Source of the DNA: Taeniopygia guttata
Lineage: Eukaryota; Chordata; Aves; Passeriformes; Estrildidae
DNA length: 64,000 nt
Reading direction: 5' to 3'
Assembly (NCBI RefSeq): GCF_048771995.1
Contig: NC_133034.1
Coordinates: 3,348,001 to 3,412,000, forward strand
A program made the position numbers and the translations under genes. This document shows positions 49,530 to 62,000 of this stretch, in pieces; position 1 is the first letter of the stretch; each line of letters starts with the position of its first letter. The notes under the pieces are model-generated. The model was not told where the DNA came from. It saw only the letters and a list, made by a program, of their open reading frames with translations, and searched no databases.

Positions 49530-52500
49530 ATGATAAAGGTGAGAGTTCACCCAACTCCCTTCTTCCCTTGGGAGCATATCTCAGCCTCACACAGAGGTGA
49601 GGGGGGAGCTGGGCCGCTCTCTGGTGGGAGGAAGGCTCTTGTGGCAGCCCAGAGAGCCTGTGCACATTGCCAGGGAACAGCTGTGCCCTGCATGTGCCCT
49701 GCAATGAGCTGTGCTCTGCCAGAGCCCCTGGAGCTGTAGGGCTGCTCAGCCGTGGGGCAGGGAGAGGAGCAGGAGGGTGCATGTGCAGCTGAGCCATTCC
49801 TGGGAAGCACAGGGCTCTGGGCTCCTGCTGTCCCAGGGCAGCCCAGAGGCCAGGCTGTTCCTGTGGCAGCCCTGTGCCAGTGGGTCAGGGCTTTCCCCTG
49901 GCCTGCTCCAGGGGCTGCCAGCAGGAGCAAGCTTCCCTGTGCAGCTCTTTAGAAGTTTCCAAGGAATCTGTCCCATGAAGTCTTGAGCTCCAGATGTTTT
50001 AGATTTGCATTGTGGCCTCTGTTATATTTTGTGTCTCCACTCTTCAGGCCTGACTGGCTACCCTCTTGCCAAGAGGTTTTCCCCGGCGAGTCCCTTGATG
50101 CTCCTTCCCTCCAAGCTTCCCATCCCAAAGAGCTCTCCTTCTACCAAGCCAAGCCAGGTTTGCAGCGGAGAGCAGGAGAAGGGGAAGAATGTCATCAGCT
50201 GGGATGAGGAGAGTAGAAAACAACAGGGACTGATTTCAGATGGAAAAGGACATAAGGTAAGGAGACCAAGCATAGTCCTGTGTGGTAAATTTTCAGTTTC
50301 TGTGCTGTTGGCAGGGCTCTGAGACCTTTACCCTGACAGGAACTGACCCTTTCACTGAGGTTTGGAGTGGTCCTGATTTGGCACTTTAGCTTGGCCAGAA
50401 ATTATGGGATGCTCAGGATGGGTGTGAGTCTGCCCCTGCTGCCTTCACCTCCCTTCCTGGCCATGGCATGGAGGCCTGGAAGAACTTGGGCAGGCTGAGA
50501 CCTTGCAGAGAGCTGCAGGACAGGGAGCTCTGCTGAACTTCCTAAATGCCAGTGAGCCTGAGATGATGGAAGTGTGGGAGCTGGAGAGCAGCGAGCACCC
50601 TGAGAGCTCAGCAGCATCTGGGCTCAAAGGCTGCTGGGGAACTGTAGGAGGGAAGGGCAGCAGCAGAAGCAATGAGGGGCTTGAGAAAAGCAGGGTTTGA
50701 CATCCTGCAAAATGGCTTTGTGGGGACTTGTCTGGAGATCAGCACTGCCTGTTAGGTACCTTTAGGAGCAGGGAGAGATCAGTGATCTAAACCCACTCCT
50801 GTGCCATCCAAAAATGCCAGTGGAGCCAGTGGCACCCAGAACTTCTTGATGCCACACATGTGGACGGCAGTTTTAAATGTAGCCACACTTGCAGACTGAG
50901 TGAGTGTGAGGAGAGAGGTGTCAAATGTGTGACATAGTCTCTCCCTCAGCAGTTCCCTTTGCATTCCCCATCCTGGGCCAAGTTGCCCCATCAGTCTGAC
51001 TTGTCCTTTCCTGCCAGGTGTCACCTAATAGCATGGCTAAATGTCCTGAGGCATGAATGGGGGCAAGGCTGGATGCTTGATCTGAGCACTGTGGTCTACT
51101 CTTTCCAGGCTTCCTTGCTGTATACCCCTGGGGGAGAAGTGAAGAAGGGGTCACTGGGACTACCTCTGCTCCCCCCAATACGCAAGGCAGGAAGTCTCCC
51201 TGTTGGCAGTGCTGCAGGGTCTGTGCAAAGCTCTCTCCAGCTGGATTTCCAGGAGTCCCAGGAGATGAGGTAAGCCAAGGTGTCTGCTGCTCCAGGGGGC
51301 TGTTCAGCTCACTTTTCGCATCACATGTTGTTATTTTGCACTGTTAGCTGTCCCATGTTTTAGGCAGACCTCTGTGTATTCAGCATTTTGCCCATCTATG
51401 AAGGGCCAGCACAATGTCAAACCCAACAGCAATGGCCCAAGAGCAGAGGTGGTGGTGGGGAAGACGAGGCAGGGCTTCAAAGCACCTCAAGATGGGTCCT
51501 CTGCTGGGCTTGGCTATTATTTCACCCAGAGCGTGGCCAGTTCAGTGCGACAACAGCAGCTGAAAGCTTAATGACAATTAATCAGCCTTGCATCTTGTTG
51601 TGCATCTTTATGTGTTGCCTTTCCTCCTTCATCTGTGACCATGCTAAGAAGGTTTGCCTCCTTTCATGGCACACTCATTCCCTTCCTTCTCTTTCTACCT
51701 CCTCATTTGTTCCTTTGTCCTCCATTTCCTCCAGGCCAAGACCCAGCAGCAGTAGCCAAGAGAAGAGCTCCGACCATGCAGGTAGGTACAGGGCATGTCT
51801 GTCCTGAAATGACCATTGGAATCTGGACCATGAGGTGACATTTGGAAAGCTTGGTTCAAGCCCATTCTTTTGAACATTCCTTAAAGTTCCTTTCAATTCC
51901 CTGACGGGCTCAGTGGACTCTCCCAAAGCGCAGTCACTGGGAGTGTTCTCTGGTGGTGCAGTGAAAATTCCTCCAGTGTGAAGTGTTGAGTGGCAGGAGC
52001 TGGAATGGTACCTTGCGGCCCAGGAAATGCAGTGCAGGAAAAGCAAACATTCCTCTCCATGCTGTTTAGAAGGTTCCAGGAAATGTGTCCCATGAAGTCT
52101 GGAATTCCAGATGTTTTAGATTTGCATTGTGGCCTCTGTTATATTTTGTGTCTCCACTCTGCAGGCCTGACTGGCTACCCTCTTGCCAAGAGGTTTTCCC
52201 CGGCGAGTCCCTTGATGCTCCTTCCCTCCAAGCTTCCCATCCCAAAGAGCTCTCCTTCTACCAAGCCAAGCCAGGTCTCCAGCGGAGAGCAGAAGGGGAA
52301 AAATGTCATCAGCTGGGATGAGGAGAGTAGAAAACAACAGGGACTGATTTCAGATGGAAAAGGACATAAGGTAAGGAGACCAAGCATAGTCCTGTGTGAG
52401 AAATTTTCAGTTTCTCTGCTGTTGGTAGGGCTCTGAGACCTTTACCCTGACAGGAACTGACCCTTTCACTGAGGTTTGGAGTGGTCCTGATTTGGCACTT

Positions 52501-53896
52501 TAGCTTGGCCAGAAATTATGGGATGCTCAGGATGGGTGTGAGTCTGCCCCTGCTGCCTTCACCTCCCTTCCTGGCCATGGCATGGAGGCCTGGAAGAACT
52601 TGGGCAGGCTGAGACCTTGCAGAGAGCTGCAGGACAGGGAGCTCTGCTGAACTCCCTAAATGCCAGTGAGCCTGAGATGATGGAAGTGTGGGAGCTGGAG
52701 AGCAGCGAGCACCCTGACAGCTCAGCAGCATCTGGGCTCAAAGGCTGCTGGGGAACTGTAGGAGGGAAGGGCAGCAGCAGAAGCAATGAGGGGCTTGAGA
52801 AAAGCAGGGTTTGACATCCTGCAAAATGGCTTTGTGGGGACTTGTCTGGAGATCAGCACTGCCTGTTAGGTACCTTTAGGAGCAGGGAGAGATCAGTGAT
52901 CTAAACCCACTCCTGTGCCATCCAAAAATGCCAGTGGAGCCAGTGGCACCCAGAACTTCTTGATGCCACACATGTGGATGCCAGTTTTAAATGTAGCCAC
53001 ACTTGCAGACTGAGTGAGTGTGAGGAGAGAGGTGTCAAATGTGTGACATAGACTCTCCCTCAGCAGTTCCCTTTGCATTGCCCATCCTGGGCCAAGTTGC
53101 CCCATCAGTCTGACTTGTCCTTTCCTGCCAGGTGTCACCTAATAGCATGGCTAAATGTCCTGAGGCATGAATGGGGGCAAGGCTGGATGCTTGATCTGAG
53201 CACTGTGGTCTACTCTTTCCAGGCTTCCTTGCTGTATACCCCTGGGGGAGAAGTGAAGAAGGGGTCACTGGGACTACCTCTGCTCCCCCCAATACGCAAG
53301 GCAGGAAGTCTCCCTGTTGGCAGTGCTGCAGGGTCTGTGCAAAGCTCTCTCCAGCTGGATTTCCAGGAGTCCCAGGAGATGAGGTAAGCCAAGGTGTCTG
53401 CTGCTCCAGGGGGCTGTTCAGCTCACTCTTCGCATCACATGTTGTTATTTTGCACTGTTAGCTGTCCCATGTATTTAGGCAGACCTCTGTGTATTCAGCA
53501 TTTTGCCCATCTATGAAGGGCCAGCACAATGTCAAACCCAACAGCAATGGCCCAAGAGCAGAGGTGGTGGTGGGGAAGACGAGGCAGGGCTTCAAAGCAC
53601 CTCAAGATGGGTCCTCTGCTGGGCTTGGCTATTATTTCACCCAGAGCGTGGCCAGTTCTGTGCGACAACAGCAGCTGAAAGCTTAATGACAATTAATCAG
53701 CCTTGCATCTGGTTGTGCATCTTTATGTGTTGCCTTTCCTCCTTCATCTGTGACCATGCTAAGAAGGTTTGCCTCCTTTCATGGCACACTCATTCCCTCC
53801 CTTCTCTTTCTACCTCCTCATTTGTTCCTTTGTCCTCCATTTCCTCCAGGCCAAGACCCAGCAGCAGTAGCCAAGAGAAGAGCTCTGACCATGCAG
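49530..53896 (+). CDS. TOGARAM2: TOGARAM2-like 5' segment with two exon 2-4 modules
   Basis: Candidate exons: 49530-49596 (ATG at 49530; only its last roughly 26 bp resemble the other exon 1 copies), then 50048-50256, 51109-51269, 51735-51781, then the same three exons again at 52165-52370, 53223-53383, 53850-53896. All are open and phase compatible. Each exon 2-4 block starts in phase 1 and ends in phase 1, so the second block continues in frame from the first (DHA-G-LTGY junction). The second exon 2 is 3 bp shorter, which is neutral for the frame. After 53896 the normal intron 4 continues to about 54605 and then stops matching; exons 5-17 do not follow here. The segment may therefore splice on to the exon at 55734 and form one gene with the next entry, or it may be a broken duplicate. 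The module is Ser/Pro-rich and has no domain I can name. Confidence 0.55.
49597..49961 (+). repeat. 365-bp intron-1 block, copy c
   Basis: Same length as the others; has CAAGC at the variable site. Confidence 0.9.
50048..51781 (+). repeat. Exon 2-3-4 module A
   Basis: Exons 50048-50256, 51109-51269 and 51735-51781, about 139 residues. The module enters and leaves in phase 1. Confidence 0.85.
52165..53896 (+). repeat. Exon 2-3-4 module B
   Basis: Direct repeat of module A at a spacing of 2117 bp. The joint between the two lies near 52055, where intron 4 sequence runs directly into intron 1 sequence. Confidence 0.85.
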
Positions 53897-54605
53897 GTAG
53901 GTACAGGGCATGTCTGTCCTGAAATGACCATTGGAATCTGGACCATGAGGTGACATTTGGAAAGCTCGGTTCAAGCCCATTCTTTTGAACATTCCTTAAA
54001 GTTCCTTTCAATTCCCTGACGGGCTCAGTGGACTCTCCCAAAGCGCAGTCACCGGGAGTGTTCTCTGGTGGTGCAGTGAAAATTCCTCCAGTGTGAAGTG
54101 TTGAGTGGCAGGAGCTGGAATGGTAACTTGGTGCCCAGGAAATGCAGTGCAGGAAAAGGAAACATTCCTCTCCATGCTTCACATAGCTTTTCTCTCCCTG
54201 TAGCCTTTCTAGAGTCAAAATTAGTAGAGCAAAGGAAGGCAATTATCATGAAATGACAAATGTTCCCACTCCTTTCTCCTGCCCTTGAAGCAGAAAACCT
54301 TTCCCTGGGGCACTTTCTGAGCTGAAGCCTTTGAGGAGTGAAGGAGGTTCATGGACATTGCCTGGTTTTGCACTGGCAGAAATAGGGAAAACTCCTAGGA
54401 CAGAATTCCTTTGGAAGTCTCTTCCCTGGCTCTCTCTGTCTGTGTCAGAGTGGCAGGCTGAGGCTGGGGGAGGAGATGCCTTCTGCCTTGTCCTCCCTCC
54501 CTGCCTTGCCTGGTCCCTGACAAGTGGAATTGTGCCAGACAAAATGCGGTCTCTGCTGCATCTGGGTCAGCCAATGCTTTCAACTTGAAATCTTCCATGA
54601 CACTC

Positions 54606-55733
54606 TTGTTGTTCCTTTGCTATCTCTGGGCCTGCAATGATCGGGGAGGTGAGACTTGAAGAAATAATTCTGCTGGTGCAGAAAAAGGGATCAGATCCCC
54701 TGGTCTCAGGGTTAATTCTGCTAAATCCTGGGCACGGCCCCTTTGTAATGACTCCTTTATTGCTGATATGCAGCTGGAATGCCTAATGCAGCTGTGGAGA
54801 AGTATTGCTCACTAAGTAAGGTACCTTTTTTTCTGGACTGGAAATGACTTGTGTCATTAATCCTTACCTGTCTCCCATTTATTACTGACCCAAGCACTCT
54901 ACTGGGTGAAGGAATCCAGGCTTAAGACAGGCATTCCTCTCGTGCTGCTTGGCTGCCATATGATTTTATCCTCTGTGTAGCCATGTAAATGATTAGTTCT
55001 TTTAGTTCTGACAGGTCTGTTGGAGAGTATTTAAGAATGACCTGCTCTCTGCAATTTCCTTTAAGGAAATTTGGAATTGTCAGTATTAGCCAAGATCAGA
55101 AATGTTTTGAGGCAGGTCATGTTTATGTTGGGTTTGGCTGTCTCTGTTTAAAAGAACACAGAGAATAAACCCCAGTAACAAGTTAGTAGTGCAAAAGTGG
55201 AACTTTTGGATGACCACTTTGTTCCCTACAAATACCGGCTCACAGAATACTGGGCACATCTAATGGAGAGAGCAAAGCTTCTATTGCATCTAACATATGG
55301 GGCCATTGTTTGTGTCCCAGCACTTCCTTTAATGTAAAGAGTAATATAAAAACTCCCAAAACTGCACAACCCGACCTAGAATTGAGTGATATACAGATAC
55401 AAAGGCCTTGAAAACTACTTTTGGAAACAATGACTTCCTTGCCAGTGTCAGATGCTAGAGATCACGGTGAAGTTCCAAGTGTTTGGAAGGAAAGGGATCC
55501 TGTAGTAGGGGGAGGCAAGGGGCAACATATGAAGTAGTAGAACCCTTCTGTCTTGGCTTGCCAGCTCCATATTGTTCAGAGAAATTAAGCTGCTGCTAGT
55601 TTCATGAAAAATAAAAAAACAACCAAGCTTTTCAGTAACTAAAATACACTTTGAATTCCTCACCCATTAGAAGGGCTGTCTGTAAAGGCGTGAGTTCAAT
55701 GAACTCAGTTCTTCTCTTGTACCTGGTCTACAG
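54606..55733. other. Sequence unique to the 282-bp exon copy, non-coding as far as seen
   Basis: It replaces the normal continuation of intron 4 and leads to the CTACAG acceptor at 55733. It has no counterpart elsewhere in the window, so it may be the original upstream flank of the gene or its intron. Confidence 0.55.
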
Positions 55734-56015
55734 GTTGTTCAGAGTCTATAGCAAAAACCCAGAGGACGAAGGAAAAGAGCTCTCAGTGTAAGACAGGCCC
55801 TGGGATGCCTCTGTTCCCAAGGAAACTCCCTGAGCCGTTGGGCCTGGAGACTCATGTGCCGAACCGCGGCCTTGGCAATGGAGGTCTCGGCCCCCGGCCG
55901 GCTCAGGGGGCCTTGGCCCAGGAGCCTCAGCAGAGGCCACCGAGCAGCGCTGGCCCCAGGGTCACTGCCGGGGAGGACAAGGGGAAGGCCGAGCATGGCT
56001 CAGCCTCACACAGAG
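55734..56015 (+). other. 282-bp symmetric (phase 1-1) exon, likely source of the short exon 1 copies
   Basis: It encodes about 94 residues rich in Pro, Gly, Arg and Gln. The 3' end (GKAEHGSASHR) matches KAEHGLASQK of exon 1 in copies 2 and 3 and SASHR at 49596. Exon 1 in copies 2 and 3 keeps only the last roughly 50 bp of this exon joined to sequence following another copy's stop codon. The tandem-duplication breakpoint therefore probably lies inside this exon, near the shared GAGGACAA. Confidence 0.6.
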
Positions 56016-59000
56016 GTGAGGGGGGAGCTGGGCCGCTCTCTGGTGGGAGGAAGGCTCTTGTGGCAGCCCAGAGAGCCTGTGCACATTGCCAGGGAACAGC
56101 TGTGCCCTGCATGTGCCCTGCAATGAGCTGTGCTCTGCCAGAGCCCCTGGAGCTGTAGGGCTGCTCAGCCGTGGGGCAGGGAGAGGAGCAGGAGGGTGCA
56201 TGTGCAGCTGAGCCATTCCTGGGAAGCACAGGGCTCTGGGCTCCTGCTGTCCCAGGGCAGCCCAGAGGCCAGGCTGTTCCTGTGGCAGCCCTGTGCCAGT
56301 GGGTCAGGGCTTTCCCCTGGCCTGCTCCAGGGGCTGCCAGCAGGAGCATGCTTCCCTGTGCAGCTCTTTAGAAGTTTCCAGGAAATGTGTCCCATGCAAT
56401 CTGGAGCTCCAGATGCTTTAGGTTTGCATTGCAGCCTCTGTTATATTTTGTGTCTTCACTTTGCAGGCCTGACTGGCTACACTATTGCCAAGAGGTTTTC
56501 CCTGGCAAGTCCCTCACCACTGCTTCCCTCCAAGCCCTTGCCTCCCATCCCAGAGAGATCTTCTTCCATCAAGCCAAGAAAGACGTATAATGAAGAGAAA
56601 GAGAAAAGCCAAACTAGCACTGGCTACACAGATACCAGAAGAATAAGCCAGGAGCTGAGCTCAGATGGAATAAGTTGTAAGGTATGGAGGCCAAGATAAA
56701 TCTTGTATGGTAGATTTTCTGTAAAGTGCTGTAGGCAGAACTTGGAGACCTTTTCCTGTGGTGTGAGCCCAGGGAAGCAGCTGAGCCAAGGAAGAGCTCA
56801 GCTGGACACTGCACTTCAGGCTGCCTTTGCAGTGGGTGTGAAGTGCAGACTTCATGTCCTCAGCATGTGTCAGTAACAGGAGAGGTCTTGGAATGGTTTC
56901 TGGGCTGTGTCGTGGTTCCTCCTCTGTGTTATGGCAGAGAAAACACCAACTAGTAGTCAGAGCAGCTAAAATTGTCCACTCTGGAAAAGAAATCCTTCTC
57001 CATTTAGTATCCTACATGTATCTGTGGACTATCTCTATGTCTCAGAACATCTTGATGTCCAACATGTGGATGCCTGCGTGGAATGCAGCCACTGTTGCAG
57101 AGGAGTGAGCGTGAGGAGAGAGGTGTCAAATGTATGACATGGTCTCTCCCTCAGCAGTTCCCTTTGCATTCCCCATCCTGGGCCAAGCTGCTCCATGAGT
57201 TTGACTGTTGTTTCCTGCCATGTCTCAGTTGAAAACATATCTGAATGTCTTGAGGCATGAATGGAGGCAAGGCTGGATGCTTGATCTGAGCATCTGCTCT
57301 ATTCTTTCCAGGCTTCCTTGGTGCACTCCACAGAAGGGGATTTGAAGAAGAGGTCACTGGCACAACCTCTGCTCCCCCCAATACGCAAGGCAGGAAGTCT
57401 CCCTGTTGGCAGTGCTGCAGGGTCTGTGCGAAGCTCTCTCCCGCTGGATTTCCAGGAGTCCCAGGAGATGAGGTAAGCCAAGGTGTCTGCTGCTCCAGGG
57501 GGCTGTTCCCCTCACTCTTCTCACCTCATGCCGCGGTTTTCCAAAGTGTCCCATGTATTTAGGCAGACCTCTGTGTATTCAGCATTTTGCCCATCTGTGA
57601 TGGGTCAGCACGATGTCAAACCCAACACCAATGGCCCAAGAGCAGAGGTGATTGTGGGGAAGACGAGGCAAGGCTTCAAAGCACCTCAGCACAGTCCCTC
57701 TGCTGGGCTTTGCTACAGATTCCCTCTGAAATGTTTGTGCTGCCTTTTGGAAGTGTTTTGCATGGGTCTGGATCCCGCAGGCCTTTGAGTGTTGTGATCT
57801 GTGAGTCTTAAATTCTGCAACCATGAGAATAGGCTTGGGCAAATATTGGCTACTGGAGCAGTGTTTGCAAATTCAGGTGCTGTTTTCTGTAAACATCAGG
57901 TGTCATTTCTCTGTTTCTCGGCCTCCATTGTGAAATGAGATCCCAGATAAGTTTTAGGGTATAGATTTAAAATCTACTTAATGATTCATATTTTGTTCTG
58001 GGCTTCAGATCAAAGATGGCAAGGTGCTAAAGAAGAGTTACAGGACATTACCTGATGGAAAGATAATGGCTTGAATATGTGTGATAATATGTAGCTGTCC
58101 AGCTGATCTGAGTGATAATAATAAAGAGGAAGCCACAGAATTATCATTCCAATTGAAAATCTTTGGTAGGGCTTTGAAAGTGCAATCTGAGTATTCTTCC
58201 CTAGCAGCTAGTTGGAAAGAGCTATTTTGTTCTGGAAAGAGCCAGGAGGTGTAATATCATTCTCAGGAGACAGCAGTGCTCTCACCACATGTAGCACAAG
58301 CTGTCACTGGGGTAGCACGAGCAGGCAAAATCAAGCTTTGGCAGCATTACAAAAGTTGCTGCCCTGCATACAGACTCGTGTCTCAGCTCAGCAGCTCTGG
58401 CTGCTTCAGAGAGGCTGTAGGAGCCACGTGGCTCCAAAAGGAGAGAGAGCAGAGTAGGGGCGTTCTGATGCAAGCTAAAGAATGCCTGCTGTGTTTCAAC
58501 CAGAGCTTGGCCAGTTCTGTGTGACTACAGCAACTGAAAGCTTAATTAAAATTAATCAGCTTTGCATCTTCTTGTGCATCTTTATGTGTTGCCTTTCCTC
58601 CTTCATCTGTGACCATGCTAAGAAGGTTTGCCTCCTTTCATGGCACACTCATTCCCTCCCTTCTCTTTCTACCTCCTCATTTGTTCCTTTGTCCTCCATT
58701 TCCTCCAGGCCAAGACCCAGCAGCAGTAGCCAAGAGAAGAGCTCTGACCATGCAGGTAGGTACAGGGCATGAATGTCCTAAAATGACCATTGGAATCTGG
58801 ACTATGAGGTGACATTTGGAAAGCTTGGTTCAAGCCCATTCTTTTGAACATTCCTTAAAATTCCTTTCAATTCCCTGACGGGCTCAGTGGACTCTCCCAA
58901 AGCGCAGTCACTGGGAGTGTTCTCTGGTGGTGCAGTGAAAATTCCTCCATTGTGAAGTGTTGAGTGGCAGGAGCTGGAATGGTACCTTGAGGCCCAGGAA

Positions 59001-62000
59001 ATGCAGTGCAGGAAAAGGAAACATTCCTCTCCATGATGTTTAGAAGATTCCAGGAAATGTGTCCCATGAAGTCTGGAGCTCCAGATGTTTTAGGTTTGCA
59101 TTGCAGCCTCTGTTATATTTTGTGTCTCCACTCTGCAGGCCTGACTGGCTACCCTCTTGCCAAGAGGTTTTCCCCGGCGAGTCCCTTGATGCTCTTTCTC
59201 TCCAAGCTTCCCATCCCAAAGAGCTCTCCTTCTACCAAGCCAAGCCAGGTCTCCAGCGAAGAGCAGGAGAAGGGGAAAAATGTCATCAGCTGGGATGAGG
59301 AGAGTAGAAAACAACAGGGACTGATTTCAGATGGAAAAGAACATAAGGTAAGGAGACCACGCATAGTCCTGTGTGGTAAATTTTCAGTTTCTGTGCTGTT
59401 GGCAGAGCTCTGAGACCTTTACCCCGACAGGAACTGACCCTTTCACTGAGGTTTGGAGTGGTCCTCATTTGGCACTTTAGCTTGGCCAGAAATTATGGGA
59501 TGCTCAGGATGGGTGTGAGTCTGCCCCTGCTGCCTTCACCTCCCTTCCTGGCCATGGCATGGAGGCCTGGAAGAACTTGGGCAGGCTGAGACCTTGCAGA
59601 GAGCTGCAGGACAGGGAGCTCTGCTGAACTTCCTAAATGCCAGTGAGCCTGAGATGATGGAAGTGTGGGAGCTGGAGAGCAGCGAGCACCCTGAGAGCTC
59701 AGCAGCATCTGGGCTCAAAGGCTGCTGGGGAACTGTAGGAGGGAAGGGCAGCAGCAGAAGCAATGAGGGGCTTGAGACAAGCAGGGTTTGACATCCTGCA
59801 AAATGGCTTTTTGGGGACTTGTCTGGAGATCAGCACTGCCTGTTAGGTACCTTTAGGAGCAGGGAGAGATCAGTGATCTAAACCCACTCCTGTGCCATCC
59901 AAAAATGCCAGTGGAGCCAGTGGCACCCAGAACTTCTTGATGCCACACATGTGGATGGCAGCTTTAAATGTAGCCACACTTGCAGACTGAGTGAGTGTGA
60001 GGAGAGAGGTGTCAAATGTGTACATAGTCTCTCCCTCAGCAGTTCCCTTTGCATTCCCCATCCTGGGCCAAGTTGCCCCATCAGTCTGACTTGTCCTTTC
60101 CTGCCAGGTGTCACCTAATAGCATGGCTAAATGTCCTGAGGCATGAATGGGGGCAAGGCTGGATGCTTGATCTGAGCACTGTGGTCTACTCTTTCCAGGC
60201 TTCCTTGCTGTATACCCCTGGGGGAGAAGTGAAGAAGGGGTCACTGGGACTACCTCTGCTCCCCCCAATACGCAAGGCAGGAAGTCTCCCTGTTGGCAGT
60301 GCTGCAGGGTCAATGCAAAGCTCTCTCCAGCTGGATTTCCAGGAGTCCCAGGAGATGAGGTAAGCCAAGGTGTCTGCTGCTCCAGGGGGCTGTTCAGCTC
60401 ACTCTTCGCATCACATGTTGTTATTTTGCACTGTTAGCTGTCCCATGTATTTAGGCAGACCTCTGTGTATTCAGCATTTTGCCCATCTATGAAGGGCCAG
60501 CACAATGTCAAACCCAACAGCAATGGCCCAAGAGCAGAGGTGGTGGTGGGGAAGACGAGGCAGGGCTTCAAAGCACCTCAAGATGGGTCCTCTGCTGGGC
60601 TTGGCTATTATTTCACCCAGAGTGTGGCCAGTTCTGTGCGACAACAGCGACTGAAAGCTTAATGACAATTAATCAGCCTTGCATCTTGTTGTGCATCTTT
60701 ATGTGTTGCCTTTCCTCCTTCATCTGTGACCATGCTAAGAAGGTTTGCCTCCTTTCATGGCACACTCATTCCCTCCCTTCTCTTTCTACCTCCTCATTTG
60801 TTCCTTTGTCCTCCATTTCCTCCAGGCCAAGACCCAGCAGCAGTAGCCAAGAGAAGAGCTCTGACCATGCAGGTAGGTACAGGGCATGTCTGTCCTGAAA
60901 TGACCATTGGAATCTGGACCATGAGGTGACATTTGGAAAGCTTGGTTCAAGCCCATTCTTTTGAACATTCCTTAAAGTTCCTTTCAATTCCCTGACGGGC
61001 TCAGTGGACTCTCCCAAAGCCCAGTCACCGGGAGTGTTCTCTGGTGGTGCAGTGAAAATTCCTCCAGTGTGAAGTGTTGAGTGGCAGGAGCTGGAATGGT
61101 ACCTTGGGGCCCAGGAAATGCAGTGCAGGAAAAGGAAACATCTTCTCTATGCTGCACATGGCTTTTCTCTCCCTGCAGCCTTTCTAGATTCAAAATTAGT
61201 AGAGCAAAGGAAGGAATTTAGCATGAAATAACAAATGTTCCAACCCTTCCTCCTGCCCTTGAAGCAGAAAACCTTTCCCTGGGGCACTTTCTGAGCTGAA
61301 GCCTTTGAGGAGTGAAGGAGGTTCATGGACATTGCCTGGTTTTGCACTGGCAGAAATAGGGAAACCTCCTAGGACAGAAAGTCCTTTGGAAATCTCTTCC
61401 CCGGCTCTCTCTGTCTGTGTAAGAGTGGCAGGCTGAGGCTGGGGGAGGAGATCCCTTCTGCCTTGTCCTCCCTCCCTGCCTTTCCTGATCCCTGACAAGT
61501 GGAATTGTGCCAGACAAAATGCGGTCTCTGCTGCATCTGGGTCAGCCAATGCTTTCAAGTTGAAATCTTCCGTGACACTCGAGGCATATGTACCTTGCTG
61601 CTCTCAATCCCAATCTCTGTGTTTTATGGAAGCTCTGCAGTCTGGAACCTGTCTTGCCTGTTGCCCACAATTCTGTTTTTGGGGGCTTGAAGTCTTCCAG
61701 TGATTTACATGAACCTTTGCTTCCATTACCAGGCCTCCCAGTGAGCCAGGCCAAGGAGCTGGATCATCCCACCAGTCCTGGTTTTATGAGTGACAGTGAC
61801 CTGAGGGACAGCTCTGGAAAGGTAAGGGGTGAGCACAGGGATGAGCAGACTTCCTTTCCAGTGGCTCTTTAGTGCTTGGCCCAAAATGTCACTGGAAATC
61901 ATCATCTTCCACCCCTTGGGAGATGGGGATGGGGATTATCTTGGGAATCTATTGGACAGCTACAGAGCAATTGCTTGGCTATTTCCTGTGGTGCCAACCA

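Larger units (their letters stand above)
49571..54605 (+). repeat. Partial unit homologous to exon 1 end through intron 4
   Basis: Homology begins at about 49571 (the GAGCAT...CTCAGCCTCACA stretch). It passes through two exon 2-4 modules and ends abruptly at about 54605, in the part of intron 4 that corresponds to 20215 in copy 2. Confidence 0.85.

Noticed and set aside
55805-56158. Single-exon protein starting at 55805 and running through the intron-1 block
   Set aside because: The GTGAGG donor at 56016 is shared by all copies, and splicing to exon 2 keeps the known module frame. Read-through would only give composition-driven sequence.
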